Shown here piece after piece: positions 22,876 to 29,401 of a stretch of DNA of 31,290 nucleotides. Each line of letters starts with the position of its first letter. The first letter of the stretch is position 1. Origin of the DNA: CAYPQL01 sp964412905 (GTDB lineage Bacteria; Patescibacteriota; Minisyncoccia; JAHIHE01; JAGLIN01). The stretch covers positions 1 to 31,290 of the forward strand of contig CAYPQL010000010.1 in the NCBI GenBank assembly GCA_964412905.1. The letters are read 5' to 3'. The translations under genes were made by a program, and so were the position numbers. The notes under the pieces were generated by a model that saw only the letters and a program-made list of their open reading frames with translations, searched no databases and was not told the DNA's origin.

Positions 22876-22904
22876 TTGACAAATTTCGATTAGTGAAATA
22901 TATT
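22876..22904 (+). promoter_or_regulatory. Strong promoter for the deoxyribosyltransferase gene
   Basis: TTGACA (22876-22881), a 17-bp spacer and TATATT (22899-22904). It is followed by a near-ideal ribosome site AAAGGAGGT (22916-22924), 9 nt before the ATG at 22934. This is the clearest expression signal in the window. Confidence 0.88.
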
Positions 22905-22933
22905 GGATTTAGCTTAAAGGAGGTATAGATAAA

Positions 22934-23443
22934 ATGGAACCAGTAGTATATGTTGCAAGCCCGTTGGGTTTTTCTGAGGTAGGAAGACTGTTTTATTATA
23001 CAGTGCTCTTGCCCCTAATAACCAAACTTGGGTTTAAAATTCTTGATCCGTGGGTTTTAACGCCTGCCGAATTAATAAATTCAGTTCAAGCGCTTCCAGA
23101 CGGGCAGAAAAAAAAGGAACAATGGAGCAAAATCAACTCCATAATAGGAAAAAACAATAGACTGGCCATAAAAGAGTCTAATATTATCGTCGCAGTGCTT
23201 GACGGTTCTGATGTTGATAGCGGCACCGCTGCCGAAATCGGTTATGGCTCGGCCATTGGAAAGACTGTTTTCGGTTATAGAGGCGACTTCCGTCTGTCGT
23301 CAGATAATAACGGCTGTATAGTAAATTTACAGGTTGAAGATTTTATTCACCTACATGGCGGAAAAATTGTAACTAACTTAGAGGATCTGGAGATAGCTCT
23401 TGTTAGCTACAGAAAGCGCTTTAAAAAAAATAGCGCAAAATAA
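22934..23443 (+). CDS. Nucleoside 2-deoxyribosyltransferase-like protein
   Basis: 169 residues. The family pattern is clear: VVYVASPLGFSEVGRLFY at the N-terminus, LGFKILDPW, the INSIIGKNNRLAIKESNIIVAVLDG helix-strand, and DVDSGTAAEIGYGSAIGKTVFGYRGDFR with the likely catalytic Glu at 101. Such enzymes exchange the base of 2'-deoxynucleosides or hydrolyse deoxynucleotides, in salvage of DNA precursors. That suits an organism relying on scavenged nucleosides. It carries its own strong promoter and perfect Shine-Dalgarno, unlike its neighbours. It interrupts the usual direct rpmH-dnaA adjacency. A related DNPH1-type (5'-deoxynucleotide hydrolase) activity is possible. Confidence 0.88.
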   Translation: MEPVVYVASPLGFSEVGRLFYYTVLLPLITKLGFKILDPWVLTPAELINSVQALPDGQKKKEQWSKINSIIGKNNRLAIKESNIIVAVLDGSDVDSGTAAEIGYGSAIGKTVFGYRGDFRLSSDNNGCIVNLQVEDFIHLHGGKIVTNLEDLEIALVSYRKRFKKNSAK

Positions 23444-23598
23444 TTTTTAAAGGTCGTCTCTTTGATGCCCTTTATTTTTTTATCCGCCAAGCAACTCTAT
23501 CGCCTATCCGATATTTTATTTTTTAAACCATTTCATCTCTTCTCCCCATTTCATCCACAGGTTATGAACACCGTGCTTTGATTAGAGCCATTTTTATA

Positions 23599-23620
23599 TT
23601 ATCCACAAGTGTGCTATAAT
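23599..23620 (+). promoter_or_regulatory. dnaA promoter with DnaA box
   Basis: TTATCCACA (23599-23607) matches the DnaA-box consensus TTATNCACA and is followed by the extended -10 TGCTATAAT (23612-23620). No good -35 is seen, which is common for extended -10 promoters. The box lies in the spacer, the expected place for DnaA to repress its own gene. The leader to the ATG would be about 265 nt. Confidence 0.75.
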
Positions 23621-23696
23621 GCTTTTATGGAATTTTAGCTGAATTATAAATGAAATTTTTTGGAACTAAGCTTCGCGCATAAGTAAAATGCAAATT

Positions 23697-23788
23697 GGAG
23701 TCCTTACGAAAGTAAGGATGAAGTTTCACAAAAATTAGCGAACTTCAAAAGAGTCGCGATGCTTCTTCCTGACTTTCGTCAGGACTCC
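23697..23788 (+). repeat. Inverted pair of hairpin repeats in the dnaA leader
   Basis: The left unit TCCTTACGAAAGTAAGGA (23701-23718) and the right unit, whose reverse complement is TCCTGACGAAAGTCAGGA, are copies of one hairpin with a compensatory T-A to G-C change. Flanks GGAGTCCT and AGGACTCC also pair with each other. A third stem GAAGTT/AACTTC (23720-23746) lies between them. Confidence 0.75.
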
Positions 23789-23824
23789 GTAGTATTTTTT
23801 AGCTGTGATAAATCATTTTCAACC

Positions 23825-23862
23825 TTTTCCGCCCGATGGCGGATCCGCCATCGGGCGGAAAA
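23825..23862. repeat. 38-bp perfect palindrome before dnaA
   Basis: The left arm TTTTCCGCCCGATGGCGGA is mirrored exactly on the opposite strand around the centre GGATCC. It is GC-rich in an AT-rich region and ends 29 bp before the dnaA ATG. It can form a cruciform, or in RNA a very stable hairpin flanked by U and A runs. Confidence 0.95.
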
Positions 23863-23891
23863 ACAAAAAGTGATTCGTAACCTTCACCATT

Positions 23892-25253
23892 ATGACAAAC
23901 GAACAATTATGGCAAGCGGTCTTGGGGGAGCTGGAGCTTTCCACAAGCAAAGCAAATTTTACGACATGGTTTAAAAGCACCAATATAATTTCAATAAACA
24001 AAGACGAGGTGGTTGTGAGCGTTCCGAATGGCTTTACAAAAGAATGGCTGGAGAATAAATATCATAAATATATTTTAAAAGCGATTCAAGGCGTGTGTCC
24101 GACAATCAACAAAATAACCTATAAAATAGGCAAGCCGCAAACCGTGGAAGACATTAAAAGCCCCAGATCTCCGCGGGAAAAAAATAATAACGGCCAAAAT
24201 GTTGAAGGCGAAAAAATATACAGCGATATAAATACTTCCCTGAATCCCCAATACACATTTGAAAATTTCATCATCGGCGGAAATAATGAGTTGGCGTATG
24301 CCGCCTGCTCGGCCGTCAGCAATAAATTGGGGTCAGTCTATAATCCTCTTTTTATTTACGGGGGAGTGGGGCTGGGAAAAACCCACTTGCTTCAATCAAT
24401 CGGCAATGAAATTCTCCGCAAAGATCCGAGTAAAAGAGTGAAATACGCCTCTTCCGAGAAATTTACGAACGAACTGGTAAATGCCATTTCCGGAAAAAAT
24501 ACCAGAGCGTTTAAAGATATTTACAGAAAAATAGACATTCTTATTATTGACGACATCCAATTTATCGCCGGAAAAGAAAAGACACAAGAAGAATTTTTTC
24601 ATACATTTAATACTTTATACGAAAACAACAAGCAGATCGTCCTTTCCAGCGACAAGCCGCCCAAAGCTATTCCCGAGCTGGAAGAAAGGTTGCGCTCCCG
24701 CTTTGAAGGAGGGATGATTGCCGATGTCGGAGCGCCGGACTATGAAACCAGGCTTGCCATTTTGAAAGCGAAAGCGAGGGAGAGAAATTTTGAAATACCG
24801 GAAGAGTCTTTGAATTACATAGCTTTGCATATTCAAAAGAATATTAGAGAGCTTCAGGGCGCGCTGAACAGAATTATGGCGACTTGCGAGCTTGATAAAA
24901 GCTATCCGGACATCAAAAAAACGACCAACATATTAGCGGACATTATATCCCAGCCCATCACAAAAGCGACTACCCCAAAAGATATTTTAAAGAATGTAAG
25001 CGATTTTTACGATGTTTCAATGGATGATTTAACAAGAAAGAACCGGCAAAAAGAATTCGTGAAGCCGCGGCAAATTGCTATGTATCTGATGCGCAGCGAG
25101 ATTAAAAGCTCTTTTCCTTCCATAGGACACTGGCTCGGCGGAAGAGACCACACAACCGCTATGCACGCGTTTGACAAAATTTCCAAAGAAATGGAGACCG
25201 ACAAAGTTATTGAGCAGGAAATACACTTGATCATTGAAAGGATTTATAATTAA
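23892..25253 (+). CDS. dnaA: Chromosomal replication initiator protein DnaA
   Basis: 453 residues, full length. Domain I (NEQLWQAVLGELELSTSKANFTTWFKSTNII), a short disordered domain II (about 88-112), AAA+ domain III from YTFENFIIGGNNELAYAA with Walker A GGVGLGKTH (about 155-163) and Walker B ILIIDDIQF (about 216-224), sensor motif SRFEGG, and domain IV with the DNA-binding signature GGRDHTTAMHAF. DnaA binds boxes at oriC, opens the duplex and helps load the helicase. The start is fixed by domain I; no clear ribosome site is seen. DnaA-box-like sequences lie on both sides of the gene. Confidence 0.98.
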   Translation: MTNEQLWQAVLGELELSTSKANFTTWFKSTNIISINKDEVVVSVPNGFTKEWLENKYHKYILKAIQGVCPTINKITYKIGKPQTVEDIKSPRSPREKNNNGQNVEGEKIYSDINTSLNPQYTFENFIIGGNNELAYAACSAVSNKLGSVYNPLFIYGGVGLGKTHLLQSIGNEILRKDPSKRVKYASSEKFTNELVNAISGKNTRAFKDIYRKIDILIIDDIQFIAGKEKTQEEFFHTFNTLYENNKQIVLSSDKPPKAIPELEERLRSRFEGGMIADVGAPDYETRLAILKAKARERNFEIPEESLNYIALHIQKNIRELQGALNRIMATCELDKSYPDIKKTTNILADIISQPITKATTPKDILKNVSDFYDVSMDDLTRKNRQKEFVKPRQIAMYLMRSEIKSSFPSIGHWLGGRDHTTAMHAFDKISKEMETDKVIEQEIHLIIERIYN

Positions 25254-25731
25254 AATAACGAAGATAACTTCTCGCCTTCTTTAAGAAAGTGTCATTTCGA
25301 GCGATTAGCGAGAAATCTATAAGCTCTAGATATTTCTACAATTTTTAGATTTCTCGCGACACGCTCGAAATGACAAATTTTTAGGACAAAAGTTTGGAAT
25401 TTAAACCTTGATATTGACTTGGAATAATTTGAGCTTTGATATTTGGATTTCTTGTGTTTATATCCTGTTAATAACCTCCGCATAACACATCAATTTATAT
25501 AGCATAACTTTTTATAAAAACTGTTTATATCTTTGGGATAAAAAACCTTGAAAAATATTTTTCTAAAAAACAAAAAACTTATCCAGTTTTCATTAACAAT
25601 TATCAACAAAAACCATCCACAGCTTAACAAAAATTATTTTATCTCTACCCAAACAAAATCCGCGGTTTTCCACACAAAACCAATCCCCTATAACAACAAC
25701 TATTTTTAAATAACTATTAATATTAATAACT
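25254..25731. other. dnaA-dnaN spacer: candidate oriC
   Basis: A 478-bp gene-free region. The left third holds a palindromic TGTCATTTCGAG element (25290-25375). The right part is very AT-rich with a cluster of DnaA-box-like 9-mers: TTATCCAGT (25579), TTATCAACA (25600), CCATCCACA (25613) and TTTTCCACA (25666). All are on the same strand, spaced about 13-53 bp. AT-rich stretches such as the one before dnaN could be the unwinding element. The dnaA-dnaN spacer is a common oriC position. None of these boxes is perfect. Confidence 0.6.
25290..25375. repeat. Palindromic TGTCATTTCGAG element, copy 5, inside the dnaA-dnaN spacer
   Basis: 86 bp. TGTCATTTCGAGCG, AGCGAGAAATCTATAA, then TTAGATTTCTCGCGACACGC and TCGAAATGACA pair almost end to end. 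It begins 36 bp after the dnaA stop, so it may end the dnaA message. Confidence 0.9.
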
Positions 25732-26871
25732 ATGAAATTTATCTGCACTCAAGAAAATTTAAACAAAGCTCTTAATGTTGTGGGAAAAATTACCAACAAA
25801 AACTCCACCCTCCCCATTCTTAATAATGTTTTGTTAAAAACAGAAAAAGGGAGAATAAAGCTAAGCTCAACAAATCTGGAAATAGGGATAAATTATTTTC
25901 TCGGCGGCAAAGTTGAGGAAGAGGGAGAAATAACCATTCCGACAAAATTATTCGCCAGTTTTGTGTCTAATTTGCCAAATGGAAATGTGGAGATAAAATT
26001 AAGAGAAGATGTTTTAAACGTGAAATGCAATGGCTACAAAACGAACATAAAAGGATTAAGCGCGAAAGATTATCCTTTAACGCCGAAACTGGAAGTAAAA
26101 CCAATTTTCAAAATAAAAAGCGCGGAGTTTAAAAAAGCGCTCACGCAAGTTTCACCGGCGATTTCAAGCAGTGAGTCAAGAGTTGAAATAACGGGGGTTT
26201 TTATGAATTTGGCCGAATTGGATAAAAATAAAATAACATTGGTCGCTACGGACAGTTATCGCCTGGCCGAGAGAACAATAAACTTGGAAAAAGAAAATGT
26301 GAATAAAGATTTTAAAGATGTGTTGGGCAATGTAGGCTCCGTGATTATACCAAAAAACACGGCGCAAGAACTCGTCAGAAATTTAGACGAAACGGAAGAA
26401 ATATTGGAAGTTACAATCTCGGAAAGTCAAATTTTATTCGCCTTTGGATCGGCGAATATGATCTCCCGCCTTCTTGACGGGAAATATCCCGATTATAAGC
26501 AAATTATTCCGGATAAGTTTGAGCTGAAGGTCGCTGTCAATAAAAATGAAATAACCAAAGGCATTAGAGTGGCGAGTTTGTTTTCCAATATTTCAAACAA
26601 CAGTATAGAATTCAAGTTATTGTCCGGTTCTAAAAATTTGGAAATAGTCGCGGAGACAAATGATTTGGGCAATAATAACACAAAAATACCGACTAGCGAT
26701 ATAAACAAAGACTTGAACATTCTTTATAATCATAAGTTTTTAATAGACGGGCTTAACAGTCTTGAAGGGGAAGAAGTTTCTTTCAATATCAACAACGAAG
26801 CTCTGCCGACGGTTTTGACTTCCGTCGACGACAAAGATTTCATTTATGTTATTATGCCGACGAGGGCGTAA
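25732..26871 (+). CDS. dnaN: DNA polymerase III beta subunit (sliding clamp)
   Basis: 379 residues, usual length. The three clamp domains are visible: MKFICTQENLNKALNVVGKITNKNSTLPILNNVLLKT with LSSTNLEIGIN; the middle domain AEFKKALTQVSPAISSSESRVEITGVFMNL with LVATDSYRLAERTI; and the third domain VNKNEITKGIRVASLFSN with NHKFLIDGLNSLEGEEVSFNIN, ending YVIMPTRA (often MPMR). It forms the dimeric ring that tethers polymerase to DNA. It follows dnaA in the standard order. The leader is AT-rich without an obvious Shine-Dalgarno. Confidence 0.97.
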   Translation: MKFICTQENLNKALNVVGKITNKNSTLPILNNVLLKTEKGRIKLSSTNLEIGINYFLGGKVEEEGEITIPTKLFASFVSNLPNGNVEIKLREDVLNVKCNGYKTNIKGLSAKDYPLTPKLEVKPIFKIKSAEFKKALTQVSPAISSSESRVEITGVFMNLAELDKNKITLVATDSYRLAERTINLEKENVNKDFKDVLGNVGSVIIPKNTAQELVRNLDETEEILEVTISESQILFAFGSANMISRLLDGKYPDYKQIIPDKFELKVAVNKNEITKGIRVASLFSNISNNSIEFKLLSGSKNLEIVAETNDLGNNNTKIPTSDINKDLNILYNHKFLIDGLNSLEGEEVSFNINNEALPTVLTSVDDKDFIYVIMPTRA

Positions 26872-26922
26872 AAAACGAAAAGCTAAAAGTTAAAAATGAA
26901 AAACTATTTATAATCACAAATT

Positions 26923-27216
26923 ATGCTTTGTTCAATAAGCGGCGATCTGAAAAAATCCATCAATAAAGCCGGAATTGGCAGAGAGATTGAAGCGTTTCAA
27001 ATTTGCAGTCTTTGGAATAATGTTATTGAAGATATTTTTACCAAAGAAGTCGCAGAGAAAACACAGGCGATTAAATATAAAAACGGCGCGCTTACGGCCG
27101 CCGTTTTAAGTTCTGTCTTGGCGCAGGAATTTAAATTCAAGGAAGATGAAATAAAGGAAAAAATGAACAAAAAAATCGGCTATAACGCCGTGAGGAAAAT
27201 CAGGTTTGAGATGTAA
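26923..27216 (+). CDS. DciA/DUF721 family protein (putative helicase loader)
   Basis: 97 residues. The DUF721 pattern is recognisable: LKKSINKAGIGREIEAFQICSLWNNVIEDIFTKEVAEKTQAIKYKNGALTAAVLSSVLAQEFKFKEDEIKEKMNKK, a KH-like fold with the WNNVIED helix and the GALTAAVLSS strand. DciA proteins load or stimulate the replicative helicase DnaB in bacteria lacking DnaC/DnaI. It is 51 bp downstream of dnaN and probably cotranscribed, which supports a replication role. It is shorter than proteobacterial DciA, as usual for minimal forms. Confidence 0.8.
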   Translation: MLCSISGDLKKSINKAGIGREIEAFQICSLWNNVIEDIFTKEVAEKTQAIKYKNGALTAAVLSSVLAQEFKFKEDEIKEKMNKKIGYNAVRKIRFEM

Positions 27217-27232
27217 AATTATAGCCGGGAAA

Positions 27233-27252
27233 TTGAAATTTCTTAGCGATAA
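27233..27252 (+). promoter_or_regulatory. Shared leader motif, copy before the HsdR-N-like gene
   Basis: TTGAAATTTCTTAGCGATAA lies 20 nt before the ATG at 27273. Matching sequences stand before the carbamoyltransferase gene (4000-3981, minus strand, 3 nt from the ATG) and the GT2 gene (2752-2733, minus strand, 9 nt from the ATG). Function unknown. Confidence 0.5.
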
Positions 27253-27272
27253 AATAATAACTTTCAAAAACT

Positions 27273-27779
27273 ATGAGCAAAAAAAATTATAAATTGCCGG
27301 AAGAAAAAATGGTTATTTGTTTTGAGGATTGCGTTTCGCTTTGCGAGAAAAAAGGATATATCGTTTTTGACAGAGGAAAGATAAGATATGCGGCGGCCGG
27401 CAAGAGCTATAATTTCTCAGATCCGAAAGAAAAAACCAGGATGATGCTTTATTATGATTTGATTGAAAAATATAAATATCCGATGGACAAAATTGAATTT
27501 GAGATCGGCGTGCCGGGCGGGGCGTCAAATAATTATGCGGATATAGTTGTCTTCACGGATGATGAAAAAAGAACTCCGTATATCGCGGCCGAATGTCGAG
27601 GCGCCGATATTTCCAAGATAGAATTTGAGCAAGCGGAGTCGCAGGCTATTACCAACGCCAAGTTGCTAAAAGCCAGATTTGCGGTTTGCGCCGCTGGCGA
27701 TAAATTAAGGGCGACGGAGATAGACGATCTGAATTATGAAACTGAAATTCAAGACATTCCCGTTTGCTATGGGAAATAG
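27273..27779 (+). CDS. Stand-alone HsdR N-terminal-like domain protein
   Basis: 168 residues resembling the N-terminal nuclease domain of type I restriction subunits (HSDR_N): DPKEKTRMMLYYDLIEKYKYPMDKIEFEIGVPGG, NNYADIVVFTDDEKRTPYIAAECRGADISKIEFEQAESQAITNAKLLKARFAVCAAG. The PD-(D/E)XK pattern would be the D of YADIVV plus ECR, where the usual ECK lysine is replaced by Arg, so nuclease activity is doubtful. In many genomes this domain is fused to an N6-methylase or helicase; nothing of the kind follows here. It may be a relic of a restriction enzyme or an independent small protein. It precedes the AbiE pair, which suggests a small defence island next to the origin. Confidence 0.7.
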   Translation: MSKKNYKLPEEKMVICFEDCVSLCEKKGYIVFDRGKIRYAAAGKSYNFSDPKEKTRMMLYYDLIEKYKYPMDKIEFEIGVPGGASNNYADIVVFTDDEKRTPYIAAECRGADISKIEFEQAESQAITNAKLLKARFAVCAAGDKLRATEIDDLNYETEIQDIPVCYGK

Positions 27780-27820
27780 ACAAAATGGAAATGGGAAAAA
27801 TTTAAAAATCCAACTGGCTA

Positions 27821-27884
27821 TTGACTTTATTTTTAATATAGTATATAATTTGAACTGGAAGTAAGTTTTAAGATAACTTCTGGT
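27821..27884 (+). promoter_or_regulatory. abiE promoter and putative operator
   Basis: TTGACT (27821-27826), a 17-bp spacer and TATAAT (27844-27849). Just downstream, ACTGGAAGTAA (27854-27864) and the inverted TAACTTCTGGT (27874-27884) form an imperfect dyad. AbiEi antitoxins are known to repress their own promoter through inverted repeats, which fits this position. Confidence 0.75.
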
Positions 27885-27890
27885 ATAAAT

Positions 27891-28505
27891 ATGATAGAAT
27901 ATAATAAAGCGGTCGGAAAATCTAAAAAAGGTGAATATGTTGAGATTTTATTGCGATCTCCTAAAACAATCTTTTCTACTAAAGATATATCTTTGTTGTG
28001 GGGTGAAAAAAGAGAAGCGGCGGCTCGCGTCAGATTAAGTAATTATGTAAAAAAAGGAAAGTTAGTCAGAGTCTGTCGCGGCATTTATGCCAAGGATAAA
28101 AATTACAATCGTTTTGAATTGGCAACGCGAATATATACGCCTTCCTACATCAGTTTTGAAACGGTTTTAACTCGCGCCGGAGTAAATTTTCAGTATTATG
28201 GAAACATTTTTGCCGCATCTTATGTTAGTCGGGAGATAGAGGCTGGCGGGCAAAGAATATCTTTTATAAGAATAAAAGACTATGTTTTGACTAATACGAC
28301 CGGAATTGAACACAAAAATAATATAGCCATGGCGACAAGAGAGCGAGCTTTTTTAGATCGGATATATATTAGCAAAGATTATCATTTTGATAATTTGGAT
28401 ATTTTGAACTGGAATAAAGTTTTTGAGATTTTGCCGATATACCGCAACGAGAGAATGAATAAAAAAGTTCAAGAATATTTTAAGAATTACCAAGACAATA
28501 AATAG
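27891..28505 (+). CDS. AbiEi-like antitoxin / transcriptional regulator
   Basis: 204 residues. The N-terminal winged helix (GEYVEILLRSPKTIFSTKDISLLWGEKREAAARVRLSNYVKKGKLVRVCRGIYAKD) is the AbiEi_4-type DNA-binding domain, with the characteristic LXNYVKKGKLXRVXRGIYA. The C-terminal part (SYISFETVLTRAGV, REIEAGGQRISFIRIKD, ATRERAFLDRIY) matches the antitoxin domain. In type IV toxin-antitoxin systems AbiEi represses the operon and counteracts AbiEii without binding it. It is followed by the toxin gene after 14 bp. It has its own strong promoter and a dyad just before it. No Shine-Dalgarno is seen. Confidence 0.9.
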   Translation: MIEYNKAVGKSKKGEYVEILLRSPKTIFSTKDISLLWGEKREAAARVRLSNYVKKGKLVRVCRGIYAKDKNYNRFELATRIYTPSYISFETVLTRAGVNFQYYGNIFAASYVSREIEAGGQRISFIRIKDYVLTNTTGIEHKNNIAMATRERAFLDRIYISKDYHFDNLDILNWNKVFEILPIYRNERMNKKVQEYFKNYQDNK

Positions 28506-28519
28506 ATAATTAAAATTAT

Positions 28520-29215
28520 ATGCTGTTGGATTATTCAAAACATAAAAATATTTTATTGCAAATTTTGAAGGATATTTTTTCTGATTCAATAATCGCTCCA
28601 TTTTTAGGGTTTAAAGGAGGCACGGCGGCATTGATGTTTTATGGCTTAGATCGCAATTCGGTTGATATTGACCTTGATTTGCTGGACGAGAGCAAAGAAC
28701 GGGAAGTATTTGAAAAAATTCAAAAAATCGCGGCCGGTTATGGAAAAATAATTGATTCGCGGATAAAAAGGTTTAATCTCGTTACAATTATTTCTTACGA
28801 CACTAAATCTCAAAATATTAAAATTGAAGTAAATCGCCGAAATTTTGGTTCAAAATATGAGCTTAAAACATTGCTTGGCATCTCAATGCTGGTAATGACC
28901 AAAGAAGATATGTTTGCCAATAAATTGATGGCAATGTATGAGCGAATCGGCAAAACCAGCCGCGATGTTTATGATGTGTATTTTTTCGCGAAAAACAATT
29001 GGCCGATAAATAAAAAAATAGTTGAAGAACGAGCCAAAATGCCTTTTGGAGAAGTTTTAGTTAAGTGCGTAGAACTTTTGGAGAAAATGGAAAATCGCCA
29101 TATCCTTGACGGTCTCGGCGAAATGCTTGCCGACTCGCAAAAAGATTGGGCGCGAGCGAAGTTGCGGTCAGAAACGATATTGTTTTTAAAGTTAATGCTG
29201 GAGGGCGAGAAATAA
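28520..29215 (+). CDS. AbiEii-like nucleotidyltransferase toxin
   Basis: 231 residues. The nucleotidyltransferase core is FLGFKGGTAALMFYGLDRNSVDIDLDLL, with GG at 33-34 and metal ligands D49 and D51. The second conserved block is LVMTKEDMFANKLMAMYERIGKTSRDVYDVYFFAKN, typical of AbiEii/AbiGii toxins with the K-ED-ANKL and RDVYD motifs. By family knowledge these use NTPs to modify tRNA acceptor ends or block growth, and protect against phage. It is probably cotranscribed with the AbiEi gene 14 bp upstream. All key residues are present, so it is likely active. Confidence 0.92.
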   Translation: MLLDYSKHKNILLQILKDIFSDSIIAPFLGFKGGTAALMFYGLDRNSVDIDLDLLDESKEREVFEKIQKIAAGYGKIIDSRIKRFNLVTIISYDTKSQNIKIEVNRRNFGSKYELKTLLGISMLVMTKEDMFANKLMAMYERIGKTSRDVYDVYFFAKNNWPINKKIVEERAKMPFGEVLVKCVELLEKMENRHILDGLGEMLADSQKDWARAKLRSETILFLKLMLEGEK

Positions 29216-29299
29216 AATGTTATTTTCCTCTTGTTTAATTTATGCTATGCTAATATGAAAGAAAGATAATTTATTGCTAAGGAATTTGAGCAAAGAGCG

Positions 29300-29337
29300 C
29301 ATTCTAAAACCGAGCTTTAGAATGTCAAATTGTTTTT
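29300..29337 (+). terminator. Terminator-like hairpin after the abiE operon
   Basis: CATTCTAAA (29300-29308) pairs with TTTAGAATG (29316-29324), loop ACCGAGC, and a T-rich run ends at 29339. It lies about 85 bp after the toxin gene. A TATAAT at 29342-29347 directly beyond could be the -10 of the protease gene. Confidence 0.65.
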
Positions 29338-29401
29338 TTAATATAATAAAGGTCGAAAAAAATAATTAAACAATTAAATTTAATAAATTAAGAAATAAAT
29401 T

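Larger units (their letters stand above)
23444..23891 (+). other. dnaA upstream region: possible origin elements and structured leader
   Basis: A 448-bp gene-free stretch. It holds a consensus DnaA box TTATCCACA (23599-23607), weaker boxes such as TCATCCACA near 23550, an extended -10 promoter (23612-23620), an inverted pair of hairpin repeats (23697-23788) and a 38-bp perfect palindrome (23825-23862). No gene is credible here. The box-promoter overlap suggests DnaA autoregulation. The region may also be part of a bipartite oriC. Confidence 0.6.

Noticed and set aside
23759..23974. 71-codon plus-strand frame across the dnaA start
   Set aside because: It runs through the perfect palindrome and into dnaA in another frame; there is no ribosome site or protein-like pattern.
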